Assembly: GCF_019091135.1 (NCBI RefSeq)
Contig: NZ_JAGXJW010000028.1
Location: 1-64,000 of the forward strand
Source: Cohnella sp. GbtcB17
GTDB lineage: Bacteria > Bacillota > Bacilli > Paenibacillales > Paenibacillaceae
DNA: 64,000 nt
Direction of reading: 5' to 3'
Position 1 is the stretch's first letter, and each line of letters opens with the position of its first letter. Below are positions 27,322 through 36,669 of this stretch, one piece after another. A program made the position numbers and the translations under genes. Below the pieces are notes generated by a model. That model searched no databases. It was not told the DNA's origin and saw nothing but the letters and a program-made list of their open reading frames with translations.

Positions 27322-30300
27322 GGACAAGGAAGTCATCGACTTCGCGGAGCTGTCGGGCAACCGTCTTTTCCTCGTGTCGGGCAATACGGGCGCGGGCAAG
27401 ACGTCGATCTTCGACGCGATCTGCTTCGCGCTGTACGGCGAGGCGAGCGGCGAGGACCGCAGCGACGTCCGCATGCTGCGCAGCCAGTTCGCGTCGGACG
27501 ACCTGTACACGTCCGTCGAGTTCGAGTTCGAGCTGAAGCGCCGGACGTACCGCATCCTGCGGCAGCTGGCCCATGTGAAGACGGGCAACAAGAGCGCGAC
27601 CGGCGAAAAGTACGAGTTCGTCGAGACGACCGGCGGCACGGAGACGATGATGGTCGACCGGCACGCCGTCCGGCAGATCAACGAACGGATGCAGACGCTG
27701 CTCGGTCTGACCAAGGAGCAGTTCAGCCAGATCGTCATGCTGCCGCAGGGCGAATTCCGCAAGTTGCTCACGTCGGATACCGAGAACAAAGAGGAGATCA
27801 TGCGGCGTATTTTCCGCACGCATCTGTTCAAGTTCGTCGCCGAGCATTTGAACGAGAAGCGCAAAGCGTCGCAGTCCGAATGGGAGCTGGCAAGGCGCGA
27901 GCTGGACATGCAGGCGGCGAACCTGAAGCTTTCCCTGGCGCAGCGGGAAGGCTCGGCGCTCGCGCGCGTGTTCGGCCAGGAGCACTTCAACGTCCATCAG
28001 GTGCTCGAGGCGCTGGACGAGGAGATGGCGCATTACGAAGGCGAAAGGGCGGTCCGGCAGATTCGTCTCGAGGAAGACAGCCGGCGGCATAAGGCGCTCG
28101 TCGAGCGCTACCATGCGGCGGCGCGCGTGAACGAGCTGTACGGCGAGCTCGACCGTAAGACGGCGGAACGGACGGCGCTCGAGTCGCGTATCCCGGAGAT
28201 CGAAGCAAAAAAGCGGCGGCTTGCCCTGGCCGAAAAGACGCTGCCGATCGAGGTTCGGGAGCGGCTGCGCGAGAGCGTCCAGGCGCAGGCGAAGGCGGCC
28301 GCGGAGCTTCGGCGGGCGGCCGAAGAAGCGTCCGGGCGCGCGGCTGCCGAGCTTGCCGCCGCGCGGGAGCGCCATGCCCAGGAGGAGGGGCGCGGCGAGC
28401 GGAGAGAAGCGCTCGTGCGCGAGCTCGAGCGCCTCTCCCGCGACTTGCCGGCCGTACGCGAGCTGGAGGAGCGCCGGGCGGCGCTCGGCCGGCTGGAGCG
28501 CGAGGCTGCGGGGGCGCTGCGTGAGCAGCAGGCGGCGGAGGCGGCGGTCGCGTCCCGGCAGGAAGCGCGCAAGGCGCTGGCCGAGCGCGCGCGGCAGGCC
28601 GAGGAAGCGGTGCGCGGGCTGCCGGAGCTCGCCGAGCGCTTCGAGCGCATGCTGCAGGAGGCGACGCTGCTGCGCGAATACGTGCTGCTCGGCCGCGCGG
28701 CCGCCGCGCAGGCGGAGGAAGAGGCGGGGCTGCGCCTCGCGCACGAGGAGGCCGCGCGGGGCTATCTGTCGCTTGAGGCGGGATGGCTGGAGAGCCAGGC
28801 GGGGCAGCTCGCCGCGCATCTGCACGACGGCAAGCCTTGCCCCGTATGCGGCAGCGAGGCGCATCCCCGTCCGGCGGAGCCGCCTGCGGACATGCCGACG
28901 CGCGAGGCGCTCGATCGTGCGCGCGCGGACAAAGGCGAGCGGGAGACACTGTATTTGGCGGCAAGGGCCAAGCGCGAGCATATGGATGCGCAGCTGCGGG
29001 ACAAGGCCGCAGAGATCGAGCGGGGCGGGCGCGACCCCGGTCAGGCGGAGAAGGATTACGCGGAGCTCGTGGACAACGGCAAGCGCATGCGCGTCCAGGT
29101 GGACGGGCTCAAGGCGGAGCAGGCGTCGCTGGACGACCTGCGGCGCAAGCTGGCGGAGGCGGAGTCCGCGCTGGAAGCTGCGGCGTCGGACAAGGAGCGG
29201 CTAGCGGGCATCACGCAGGAGCGGCGGACGGCGCACGCCGCAGCGCAAGCGGTCTACGAGCAGACGCTGGCCAGCCTGCCGGAGGGACATCGGACGCTCG
29301 AGGCGCTGCAGCGGCTGCTTGCGGAGAGGCAGCAGGAAAAGGAGCGCCTCGATGCGGCATGGCGCCTGGCGCAGGAGCAACTGAGGCAAGCGGGGGAACG
29401 CTACGCGGCGGCGGCGGCTCATCTGGACGGCGCGTTGCGTCAGTTGGCGGAGGCGGCGGCGCGCGAAGCGGAGGCGCAACGCGACTTTGCCGCGGAGCTG
29501 GCCCGCGCGGGCTTCGCCGCGGAGGCGGACTACCGCGCGGCCAAGCTGCCTGAGCGGGAGATGACGGACACGAAGGCGGAGATCGAGCGATTTCTGGCGG
29601 CGCTTGCCGCGGTCGTCCGGCAGCTCGAGGAGCTGGGCCTTCAGCTGCAAGGGAAGGAGCGGGCCGATCTGGCCGCGCTCGCAGAGGAAGCCGAGCGGAT
29701 GGAGCGGCAGGCCGAGGAGACGCGCGCATCGCTGCGCGAAGCGCAGACGCATCTGGAGAAGGGTGCCGAGGGCCGCGCCAAATTGCTTGAAGCGGAAGGC
29801 AAGTGGCGGAAGGCCGAGCGTGAATTCCAGCTCGTCAAAGATTTGTACGATGTTGTGCGCGGCGACAACCGGCATAAGATTTCATTCGAGCGCTACCTGC
29901 TCGTCGAATTTCTCGATCGCATCTTATCCGCCGCCAACCTGCGTCTGCGTACGATATCCGGCGGACAGTTCTATCTTGTGCGCAGCGACCGCCGGGAAAA
30001 GCACGGCAAGCAGAGCGGTCTCGGCCTCGACGTCTTCGACAACTACACCGGCCAGCTGCGGGACGTAAAGACGCTGTCCGGCGGCGAGAAGTTTAACGCC
30101 TCGCTCTGCCTGGCGCTTGGCATGGCCGACGTCATCCAGGCGTATGAAGGCGGCGTGTCGCTCGAGACGATGTTCATCGACGAAGGCTTCGGCTCGCTCG
30201 ACGAGGAATCGCTGAGCAAGGCGGTCGATACCCTCGTGCAGCTTCAGCAGACCGGGCGCATGATCGGCATCATCTCCCACGTGCAGGAGCTCAAACAGGC

Positions 30301-30370
30301 GATCCCGGCCGTGCTCGAGGTGAAAAAGTCGGCCGACGGATGCAGCTATACGAATTTTCGCATCGGCTAA
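27278..30370 (+). CDS. sbcC: Exonuclease subunit SbcC (Rad50-like ATPase)
   Basis: The 1030-residue SMC-like ATPase partner of SbcD. It has an N-terminal Walker A (SGNTGAGKTSIFD at about 34-46), long Glu/Ala/Arg-rich coiled coils, a zinc hook CPVCG near residue 522, then the signature LSGGEKFNASLCLALG and Walker B MFIDEGFGSLD. The ATG at 27278 follows GGGGAGGTTGAG and lies inside the sbcD 3' end, so the two are translationally coupled. The GC-rich coiled coils create many false antisense frames. Confidence 0.96.
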   Translation: MMPVRLTMTAFGPYKDKEVIDFAELSGNRLFLVSGNTGAGKTSIFDAICFALYGEASGEDRSDVRMLRSQFASDDLYTSVEFEFELKRRTYRILRQLAHVKTGNKSATGEKYEFVETTGGTETMMVDRHAVRQINERMQTLLGLTKEQFSQIVMLPQGEFRKLLTSDTENKEEIMRRIFRTHLFKFVAEHLNEKRKASQSEWELARRELDMQAANLKLSLAQREGSALARVFGQEHFNVHQVLEALDEEMAHYEGERAVRQIRLEEDSRRHKALVERYHAAARVNELYGELDRKTAERTALESRIPEIEAKKRRLALAEKTLPIEVRERLRESVQAQAKAAAELRRAAEEASGRAAAELAAARERHAQEEGRGERREALVRELERLSRDLPAVRELEERRAALGRLEREAAGALREQQAAEAAVASRQEARKALAERARQAEEAVRGLPELAERFERMLQEATLLREYVLLGRAAAAQAEEEAGLRLAHEEAARGYLSLEAGWLESQAGQLAAHLHDGKPCPVCGSEAHPRPAEPPADMPTREALDRARADKGERETLYLAARAKREHMDAQLRDKAAEIERGGRDPGQAEKDYAELVDNGKRMRVQVDGLKAEQASLDDLRRKLAEAESALEAAASDKERLAGITQERRTAHAAAQAVYEQTLASLPEGHRTLEALQRLLAERQQEKERLDAAWRLAQEQLRQAGERYAAAAAHLDGALRQLAEAAAREAEAQRDFAAELARAGFAAEADYRAAKLPEREMTDTKAEIERFLAALAAVVRQLEELGLQLQGKERADLAALAEEAERMERQAEETRASLREAQTHLEKGAEGRAKLLEAEGKWRKAEREFQLVKDLYDVVRGDNRHKISFERYLLVEFLDRILSAANLRLRTISGGQFYLVRSDRREKHGKQSGLGLDVFDNYTGQLRDVKTLSGGEKFNASLCLALGMADVIQAYEGGVSLETMFIDEGFGSLDEESLSKAVDTLVQLQQTGRMIGIISHVQELKQAIPAVLEVKKSADGCSYTNFRIG

Positions 30371-30459
30371 CCCTCTTTCGGCAGCATCCTGAACACTTCT
30401 GTCTATCCGGGCGCCTCGCGTCATATACATGATTCAAAAAGACGGAAGGCGTGGGGCGC

Positions 30460-30810
30460 TTGGACAAGGCTGCGGTCAAACGGTTTTACGACTTGAAAAG
30501 CAAGCAGAAGGAAATCGAAAAAGAGCTGTCGGAGCTGCGCGGACAAATTCTCGCTTATTGCGAGGCCGAAGGGCTGTCGCAGGCGGAGATCGGCGGCTAC
30601 AACGTCAAAATTGTGCAGCAGGAGCGCAGGGAATACGACGACGAAAAGCTGAAGGCCGCGCTTCCGGACGACGAGCTGTGGCGGCTCGTCTCCCGCGCGG
30701 ACGGGGCGAAGCTCGCGGGGCTTGTCAAGCTGAACGTTCTCAAAGAAGAGCAGCTGTTCGGTACGTATGCGTTAAAAAAAATCGCGCTTGTTCACGTGGA
30801 GCGGGAGTAG
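30460..30810 (+). CDS. Hypothetical protein, coiled-coil N-terminus
   Basis: A 116-residue product (TTG start, GGAAGG ten bases upstream; a GTG at 30451 is an alternative). The first 45 residues form a charged helix (AVKRFYDLKSKQKEIEKELS). A mixed domain follows with GGYNVKIVQQERREYDDEKL and a lysine-rich C-terminal strand. I do not recognise the family. Third-position GC matches its neighbours, which supports coding. It lies 90 bases after sbcC and could be co-transcribed. A hairpin follows. Confidence 0.7.
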   Translation: MDKAAVKRFYDLKSKQKEIEKELSELRGQILAYCEAEGLSQAEIGGYNVKIVQQERREYDDEKLKAALPDDELWRLVSRADGAKLAGLVKLNVLKEEQLFGTYALKKIALVHVERE

Positions 30811-30847
30811 AGGAGGGACCCCGAGGCCCGTCATCTCTCCCCAACGA

Positions 30848-30880
30848 CAAAGGCGCCGGTCGCGACGACCGGCGCCTTTG
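30848..30880. terminator. Perfect hairpin after the hypothetical gene
   Basis: CAAAGGCGCCGGTCG - CGA - CGACCGGCGCCTTTG is a perfect 15-bp inverted repeat. Only a short T-tract is present, so it may be a weak bidirectional terminator. Confidence 0.6.
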
Positions 30881-30883
30881 TCG

Positions 30884-30928
30884 AATGCATAGAACGTATA
30901 AAATCGACAGGTAACGCTGTACAGCGCC
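30884..30928. repeat. Single partial copy of the array A unit with its left flank
   Basis: TGCATAGAACGTATAAAA followed by TCGACAGGTAACGCTGTACAGCGCC matches the left border of array A (TGCATAGAAAGTAAAAAAAC, then CGACAGGTGACGCTGTACAGCGCC, from 127). The palindrome CGCTGTACAGCG is exact. Only one unit is present here. Confidence 0.8.
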
Positions 30929-31077
30929 ATATCGCCCCCCTCTCGCATCGTCGCGCGAGGCTAGAAAGGGGATAACGCAGGATTTTCAGCCGATTGGACG
31001 AGAAGAGGCGGAATCTTATGCAGGCATTCGAGGCGGCAAGGTAAGCGTGGGATGCAAATGAGCACTGCTGGGCAGCC

Positions 31078-31279
31078 GAATGCAAGCCGAGCAAGGATAC
31101 CGGACTCAGTTGACGCTATTTCGTACAAAACAGTGCAATTGCGACTATTTCGGACCGGAAAGTCGTTATTCTCCCAGATTCAGGCTATAAAAGATCCCCA
31201 ATCCCGCAATAGAGGCTCCTGGGTCCACGAGCACGCTGGAAAGCGCGATAGGAATATAAATAAGGGCTCCTCAGTCCGT
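31078..31279. repeat. Dispersed intergenic element, copy 2 (core 31101-31279)
   Basis: Same block order as 559-767, ending in the identical AAGGGCTCCTCAGTCCGT. GGACTCAG (31102-31109) can pair with CTGGGTCC (31219-31226), where one G.U replaces the A-U pair of copy 1. As at the first site, it follows an array A unit and a hairpin and faces a convergent gene (sigK). The rest of 30929-31077 shows no gene or motif I recognise. Confidence 0.8.
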
Positions 31280-31381
31280 ACGCTTCAAGCCATTGTGCAA
31301 CAAAGGCCAGGCGGCTTTTCAAATGCGTCAGGCGCTTTCTGGCGCATTCTGCTTTGAGACGCGGCACATCAAGCAAGCGTG

Positions 31382-32086
31382 CTATTTTTTAGCCTTATAA
31401 AACTCATGATACAGCTTCATCAGCGCCCGCTTTTCAATCCGCGACACGTAGCTGCGGCTGATGCCTAGCTCCCGCGCGATCTCTCGCTGGGTGCGTTCGT
31501 CCCCGCCCTTGCCGTCCAGGCCGAACCGGCCCCGGATGACTTCCTGTTCCCGCTCGTCGAGAATGTCGAGATTTTGATAGATTTTGCTTTTCTCGATTTT
31601 TAGCTGCACCTTCTCGACGACGTCGTCGGGCTCGCTGCCGAGAATATCTTGCAAAGTAATTTCGTTGCCTTCTTTATCGGTTCCGATCGGATCGTGAAGG
31701 GATACATCTTTGCGCGTTTTTTTGAGCGACCTGAGGTGCATCAGAATTTCGTTCTCTATGCACCGCGCCGCGAACGTGGCGAGCTTCGTGCCCTTGCCGA
31801 CCTGAAAGCTCTCGATTGCCTTGATGAGGCCGATCGTGCCGATCGAGATCAGGTCTTCAAGATCCTCGCCGGTATTGTCGAACTTTTTGACGATATGCGC
31901 GACCAGCCGCAGGTTGTGCTCGATCAGCAGGTTGCGCGCTCTGGCGTCGCCTTCCGCCATAAGTCCCAAGTATCGGCTTTCTTCCTGCTCGGATAAGGGC
32001 TGGGGAAAAGCGTTGTTTTTGACATAGGAAACGAGCAGGGAAAGCTGCTTGATGAAGAGCGCAATCGAGGTAAAGAATCCGGGCAC
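31382..32086 (-). CDS. sigK: RNA polymerase sporulation sigma factor SigK (intact gene)
   Basis: SigK directs late mother-cell transcription during sporulation. The 234-residue protein has a hydrophobic pro-sequence ([20 protein letters not shown]) followed by [12 protein letters not shown], region 2 ([17 protein letters not shown], then [20 protein letters not shown]) and region 4 ([20 protein letters not shown]). The GTG start at 32086 lies behind GAGGAGG. The gene is continuous, with no skin-type interruption. The pro-sequence predicts processing by an SpoIVFB-type protease. Confidence 0.95.
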   Translation of the reverse strand: MPGFFTSIALFIKQLSLLVSYVKNNAFPQPLSEQEESRYLGLMAEGDARARNLLIEHNLRLVAHIVKKFDNTGEDLEDLISIGTIGLIKAIESFQVGKGTKLATFAARCIENEILMHLRSLKKTRKDVSLHDPIGTDKEGNEITLQDILGSEPDDVVEKVQLKIEKSKIYQNLDILDEREQEVIRGRFGLDGKGGDERTQREIARELGISRSYVSRIEKRALMKLYHEFYKAKK

Positions 32087-32135
32087 GTGACGGCCTCCTC
32101 CGGTTGTTCGTTCAGGTTGATGCGCGACCCTTACC

Positions 32136-32143
32136 ATTGTATG
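32136..32143 (-). promoter_or_regulatory. Possible SigE/SigK -10 element of sigK
   Basis: On the minus strand the octamer CATACAAT matches the -10 of mother-cell promoters (SigE/SigK), 50 bases upstream of the GTG. The -35 region is not convincing. Confidence 0.45.
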
Positions 32144-32301
32144 TAGGCCGGCGCCCATCCGTGCCTGTCAGAGGGAGAAAAAGGTCGACGCCGACTGTCG
32201 CTTCGCCGCTTGCCTCCCCACCTTTTCCCATCCATAACCTGCACGCCCGCGGCAAATAATGATTGGGACTACAGTCCGAGCCTGAAAGGGGGATGGCAGC
32301 C

Positions 32302-32796
32302 ATGGCGACCAAAGAGGCTGGAAGAGGCCCCGCTTCTTACAAGCCGTTGTCCATGTCGCCGAAGGAATACCAGCAATTCGCGAAAAGCAGGCAGCCTTCC
32401 CGGCCCGTATTCGCCAATTGCGTCCGCGCGTTTTTGGTCGGGGGGTTCATCTGCTTCATCGGCGAAGGCGTGCAACGCTTTTTTATGGCCGCCTTCGATA
32501 TGACAAGCAGGCAGGCGGGCAATCCGACCGTCGCGGTCATGATCTTGATCTCGGTCATCTTGACCTGCCTTGGCGTATACGACAAAATCGCGCAATGGGC
32601 GGGCGCGGGGACGGCGGTTCCCGTCACCGGCTTCGCCAATTCGATGTGCTCGGCGGCGATCGAGCATCGCAGCGAGGGGCTCGTGCTCGGCGTCGGCGCC
32701 AACATGTTCAAGCTGGCGGGCTCCGTCATCGTTTTCGGAACCGTCGCGGCCTTTTTCGTCGGGATCGTCTACTGGATCCTGGGGGTGAGCCACTGA
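32302..32796 (+). CDS. spoVAC: Stage V sporulation protein AC
   Basis: SpoVAC is an inner-membrane channel component for uptake and release of dipicolinic acid by spores. The 164-residue protein has a soluble N-terminus (YKPLSMSPKEYQQFAKSRQP) and helices at about 40-60, 75-95, and 135-160, with the conserved VPVTGFANSMCSAAIEHRSEG in between. The ATG at 32302 follows AAAGGGGG; an ATG at 32293 would be too close to it. The gene overlaps spoVAD by one base. It is divergent from sigK, with about 215 bases between them. Confidence 0.94.
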   Translation: MATKEAGRGPASYKPLSMSPKEYQQFAKSRQPSRPVFANCVRAFLVGGFICFIGEGVQRFFMAAFDMTSRQAGNPTVAVMILISVILTCLGVYDKIAQWAGAGTAVPVTGFANSMCSAAIEHRSEGLVLGVGANMFKLAGSVIVFGTVAAFFVGIVYWILGVSH

Positions 32797-33800
32797 TGCT
32801 GCAGGGCAGGCGCACCTGGATTTTCGACAAGCCCCCGGTCATCGTCGGCACGGGCACCGTCGTCGGTCCCGACGAGGGCGAAGGCCCATTGGCCGGCGAC
32901 TTCGACCTCGTGCATCCGGACATGACGATCCAGCAGCCGAGCTGGGAGAAGGCGGAGCGCCTCATGCTCGAGCAAGCCTCCGATATCGCGCTCTCCAAGG
33001 CGGCGCTGTCGAAGGACAAGATCAATTTTTACGTGGGCGGCGATTTGATCAACCAGATCATCAGCAGCACGTTCGCCGCCCGCACGCTCGGCGCGCCGTA
33101 CCTCGGCGTCTTCGGCGCCTGCTCGACCTCGATGGAGTCGCTCGCGCTGGCGGCGCTGCTGGTGTCGACGGGGGCGGCCCGCTACGCGATGGCGGGAACG
33201 AGCAGCCACAATTGCACCGCCGAGAAGCAGTTCCGCTATCCCACCGAGTACGGCTCCCAGAAGCCGCCGACCGCGCAATATACGGTGACAGGAGCCGGCG
33301 CCGCCGTCGTAGCGACGGAGGGAGACGGGCCTCGGATTACCTCGGCCACCGTCGGACGGATTATGGACCTCGGGCTCAAGGACCCGTTCGACATGGGCTC
33401 GGCAATGGCGCCGGCCGCGGTGGATACGATTCAGGCGCATCTGCAGGAGACCGGGCGCGATCCCGGCTACTACGACATGATCGTGACCGGCGACCTGGCG
33501 TCGGTCGGCCATCCGATCGCCGCCGACCTGCTCAAACGGCATGGCGTGCCGATCGCGGAGACGCAGTTCAATGACTGCGGCCTGCTCGTGTACGACATCG
33601 CCAAGCAGAAGGTTCAGGCGGGAGGCAGCGGGTGTGCCTGCTCCGCGACCGTCACCTACGGCCATCTGCTCAAGCGGCTTGCGAGCGGACAGCTGAAGCG
33701 GCTGCTCGTCGTGGCGACGGGCGCGCTGCTCTCGCCGCTGTCCTTTCAGCAGGGCGAGAGCATTCCGTGCATCGCGCACGCCGTATCCATCGAAAGCTAA
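32796..33800 (+). CDS. spoVAD: Stage V sporulation protein AD
   Basis: SpoVAD binds dipicolinic acid and has a thiolase-like fold. The 334-residue length is typical. It begins [20 protein letters not shown], contains the thiolase-type [14 protein letters not shown], and carries [16 protein letters not shown] and [17 protein letters not shown]. The ATG overlaps the spoVAC stop codon (TGATG), so the two genes are translationally coupled. Confidence 0.95.
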   Translation: MLQGRRTWIFDKPPVIVGTGTVVGPDEGEGPLAGDFDLVHPDMTIQQPSWEKAERLMLEQASDIALSKAALSKDKINFYVGGDLINQIISSTFAARTLGAPYLGVFGACSTSMESLALAALLVSTGAARYAMAGTSSHNCTAEKQFRYPTEYGSQKPPTAQYTVTGAGAAVVATEGDGPRITSATVGRIMDLGLKDPFDMGSAMAPAAVDTIQAHLQETGRDPGYYDMIVTGDLASVGHPIAADLLKRHGVPIAETQFNDCGLLVYDIAKQKVQAGGSGCACSATVTYGHLLKRLASGQLKRLLVVATGALLSPLSFQQGESIPCIAHAVSIES

Positions 33801-33828
33801 CTTATCCGACCAGAAGGAGGACATACCG

Positions 33829-34179
33829 ATGCAATATTTATGGGCTTTTGTGGTCGGCGGAGCGATCTGCATCGTCGGCCAGCTGCTGTTCGACGTCGCC
33901 AAGCTGACGCCGGCCCATACGATGGCAACGCTGGTCGTCGCGGGCGCGGTGCTGGACGGACTAGGCCTGTACGATCCGCTCGTCGACTTCGCGGGCGCGG
34001 GCGCCACCGTCCCGATCACCAGCTTCGGCAACGCGCTCGTCCACGGCGCGCTGAGCGAGCTGCAGGAGGTCGGGTGGATCGGGATCATTACCGGCATCTT
34101 CCAGATTACGAGCGCCGGCATATCGGCGGCGATTATTTTCTCGTTTTTGGCGGCGCTGGCGGTCAAACCGAAGGGCTGA
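33829..34179 (+). CDS. spoVAE: Stage V sporulation protein AE (SpoVAEb type)
   Basis: A 116-residue membrane protein with about three or four helices and the family segment [21 protein letters not shown]. It is part of the dipicolinate channel with SpoVAC and SpoVAD. AAGGAGG lies seven bases ahead of the ATG. The set spoVAC-spoVAD-spoVAEb without VAA, VAB, VAEa or VAF nearby matches the minimal cluster found in several spore formers. Confidence 0.93.
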   Translation: MQYLWAFVVGGAICIVGQLLFDVAKLTPAHTMATLVVAGAVLDGLGLYDPLVDFAGAGATVPITSFGNALVHGALSELQEVGWIGIITGIFQITSAGISAAIIFSFLAALAVKPKG

Positions 34180-34232
34180 ACGACATTTTAGGTAAATTTT
34201 AGGCGCCGGAGACAAGGCGCTGTTCGCGATCA

Positions 34233-34279
34233 AACGCGCCTGCATGCGATTCCGCCGATTCGTCTGCAGGCGCGTTTTG
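34233..34279 (+). terminator. Terminator of the spoVA operon
   Basis: AACGCGCCTGCA and TGCAGGCGCGTT form a perfect 12-bp stem around an 18-base loop, followed by TTGCC. Confidence 0.65.
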
Positions 34280-34382
34280 CCGCGCTCCGTATCGCTTTCG
34301 AAGACGCCAGGCCTATTTCCAGCGGCCGGTTCGCCTAGCGCGAATTGGCTTTTTTTCTATGATTATTTGGAGTTTTGCAAAA

Positions 34383-34412
34383 TTGTAGTCCCGAATCCCC
34401 ATCAAGTATAAT
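34383..34412 (+). promoter_or_regulatory. Probable SigA promoter of the MoxR operon
   Basis: TTGTAG - 18 bases - TATAAT in a low-GC tract about 60 bases ahead of the moxR start. The short direct repeat CGACTACCGT occurs twice just downstream. Confidence 0.55.
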
Positions 34413-34471
34413 AGTAGAGTAGCGTCCGACTACCGTACGACTACCGTCAGATCCCATTAGGAGGGACCTCA

Positions 34472-35425
34472 ATGGAACAACAGACCGCCATGCAATTGTT
34501 AGATTCGATCAGACGCAATATGGAATCTTGCATATACGGAAAAAAAGACGAGATCGCCTGGCTGCTGACCGCGCTGGTCGCGGGGGGACACGTGCTGATC
34601 GAGGACGTGCCGGGCACCGGCAAGACGCAGCTCGTCAAGGCGCTCGCCCGATCGATCGGCGGTTCGTTCCATCGGATCCAATGCAATCCCGATCTGCTGC
34701 CCACCGACATCACCGGTGTGTCCATTTATCATCCGAAGCAGGAGCAATTCGTATTCAGGCCGGGTCCGGTCATGTCCAACCTGCTGCTAGCCGACGAGAT
34801 CAACCGGGCGACGACCAAGACGCAGTCCGCGCTGCTCGAAGCGATGGAGGAGCGGCACGTGTCCGTAGACGGCGTTACTTATCCGCTGCCGCAGCCGTTT
34901 ATTTTATTCGCCACGCAGAACCCGATCGAGTTCGAAGGCACCTACAATTTGCCGGAGGCGCAGCTGGACCGTTTTCTGATGAAAATCTCGCTCGGCTACC
35001 CGGACGAAGAATCGGAGAAGCGGCTCGTGCTCGAGCCCGGCACGTCGCGCGCCGCGGACCTGCTTGAATCCGTGGCCACGGCGGAGGACATCGTGAGCGT
35101 TCAGCGCCTTGCGGCAGGCTGCCACTTGGACGGCGGCGTGGCCGATTACCTGGTGCAGCTCATCCGCGCGACGCGCAAGCATCCTTCGGTGCTGCTCGGC
35201 GCCAGCCCCCGCGCGTCGGTGGCGCTCGCGGCCTGCGCGAAGGCGTACGCGTTCCTTCAGCACCGCAGTTACGTCATCCCGGACGACATCAAGATATCCG
35301 CGCCGTTCGTCCTCGCGCACCGTCTTCACCTTCGGTCCGAAGCCCGTATGCAGGGCGCTACGGCCGGAGGCGTCCTGCAGGAAGTACTTAAGCAGCTGCC
35401 GGTTCCGGTGGCGCTGGAGCGCTGA
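34472..35425 (+). CDS. MoxR family AAA+ ATPase
   Basis: A 317-residue AAA+ chaperone-like ATPase. Walker A is EDVPGTGKTQLVKALA (about 44-59), Walker B is LLLADEINRA (about 105-114), and sensor 1 is ILFATQNPIEFEGTYNLPEAQLDRF in overlapping motifs. Family members aid assembly of partner proteins carrying VWA-like domains. It is the first gene of a MoxR-DUF58-transglutaminase operon seen widely in Firmicutes. GGAGGGACC precedes the ATG. Confidence 0.92.
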   Translation: MEQQTAMQLLDSIRRNMESCIYGKKDEIAWLLTALVAGGHVLIEDVPGTGKTQLVKALARSIGGSFHRIQCNPDLLPTDITGVSIYHPKQEQFVFRPGPVMSNLLLADEINRATTKTQSALLEAMEERHVSVDGVTYPLPQPFILFATQNPIEFEGTYNLPEAQLDRFLMKISLGYPDEESEKRLVLEPGTSRAADLLESVATAEDIVSVQRLAAGCHLDGGVADYLVQLIRATRKHPSVLLGASPRASVALAACAKAYAFLQHRSYVIPDDIKISAPFVLAHRLHLRSEARMQGATAGGVLQEVLKQLPVPVALER

Positions 35426-35427
35426 GC

Positions 35428-36669
35428 ATGAAGGGCCTGCCACAGATCCGTTTCGGCTGGTTCTGCGGAATCTTGTACTTAATGTCCTTATCATTCGTCG
35501 TTTTCCAGGGCGGCAAAACTTCGTTGATGCTGTTCGTCATCATGAACGGCCTCGGTCTGTATTTGCTCCTTGGCCGGTGGAGCGGTATCGGCGGCATCCA
35601 GGGCAAGCGCGAGCTTGGCGCGGCTTCGGGCCAGGGCGGCCTGTTTGCGGCCGGCTCGCGGCTCAAGGTACGGCTGCAGATGCATGTGCCCGGCTTCTGG
35701 CCGCTGCCGTACGTGATCGTGCGCGAGCGGCTGGTCCGCTTGAGCGGCTCCGATCTTCAGGAGTACGAGCTGTCGTTCGTGCCCGATTACAAGCGGCGCG
35801 GCCAGATCGAATACGAATCCGCGCCGCTGCGGCGCGGACGCTACAAGTTTCTGGAGACGAAGTGCTCGACCCGGGACATCTTCGGGCTGTTCGAGCATCA
35901 AGGCGCGTTCCGGGAGGAGCTGCAGATCAAGGTGCTCCCCCGAACGATCGAGCTGCAGGAATGGCGTCATCTCAGAAAGGCGCGAACCGGGCAGATCGAG
36001 CAGCGCGCCAGCTCGCTCTGGGCGCGGGAGACGACGCAGATCGACGGCGTCAGAGAGTACATCCACGGCGACCGCATGTCGCGTATTCATTGGAACGCGA
36101 CCGCCCGGACGGGGGAATGGAAGTCGAAGGAATTCGAGCGCGAGGCGCTGCCCCGCTTCGTCATCGTCCTGGACCGGCGGGCGGGCGCGTACCGCAGCGC
36201 CGACGCGTTCGAGCTGGCTGTGTCGACCGCTTCCTCGCTGCTGAATCTCGCGCTGCGAAGGGGCATGCCCGTCGGCTTCGTATCGGCAGGCAAGGAGACG
36301 GCCTGGTTCGGCGCCGGCAGAATGCCGGTGAACCGGGAGCTGCTGCTGGAGCATCTCATCGACGTCGAAGCCGACGGAGAGGAGGCGCTCGATCGCGTGC
36401 TCCGCAAGACCGCAGAAAAGTTCGAGGCCGGAGCGAGCTTCGTGCTCGTCAGTCCTTCCATGGAGGACGAGACGCTGTTCGCGCTCGAGGGACTGTCGGC
36501 CAGACGCACGGGACCAAGCCACATCCATATCGCGGAGCGGACGCCGCAGCTTGATCCGTCCGAGCGTCTGCTGCAATGGTCCCGCACTTTCCGCGGCAGG
36601 CAATGGGAGCTCTGCTCGATTACGCGCCTGGAAGATCTTCCGAAGGCATTGGAGGCGGGCACCGCTTGA
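35428..36669 (+). CDS. DUF58 domain protein
   Basis: A 413-residue protein with two N-terminal membrane helices (about 10-28 and 30-48) and the DUF58 signature VREYIHGDRMSRIHWNATAR at about 208-227, followed by a VWA-like region (RFVIVLDRRAG). It begins two bases after moxR and overlaps the transglutaminase start, so the three proteins probably act together at the membrane. The exact cellular role of such sets in Firmicutes is not settled. Confidence 0.88.
   Translation: MKGLPQIRFGWFCGILYLMSLSFVVFQGGKTSLMLFVIMNGLGLYLLLGRWSGIGGIQGKRELGAASGQGGLFAAGSRLKVRLQMHVPGFWPLPYVIVRERLVRLSGSDLQEYELSFVPDYKRRGQIEYESAPLRRGRYKFLETKCSTRDIFGLFEHQGAFREELQIKVLPRTIELQEWRHLRKARTGQIEQRASSLWARETTQIDGVREYIHGDRMSRIHWNATARTGEWKSKEFEREALPRFVIVLDRRAGAYRSADAFELAVSTASSLLNLALRRGMPVGFVSAGKETAWFGAGRMPVNRELLLEHLIDVEADGEEALDRVLRKTAEKFEAGASFVLVSPSMEDETLFALEGLSARRTGPSHIHIAERTPQLDPSERLLQWSRTFRGRQWELCSITRLEDLPKALEAGTA

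Noticed and set aside
26029..27990. Long open frame antisense to sbcD
   Set aside because: The sense strand has all Mre11-type motifs; the antisense frame shows only low-complexity Arg/Ala runs.
27050..28981. Long open frame antisense to sbcC
   Set aside because: It mirrors the sbcC coiled-coil coding bias and has no motifs or start signals.
32221..32301. SigG promoter for the spoVA operon
   Set aside because: Candidates such as CCATAA/CAAATAAT fit the SigG consensus and spacing poorly, so none was listed.
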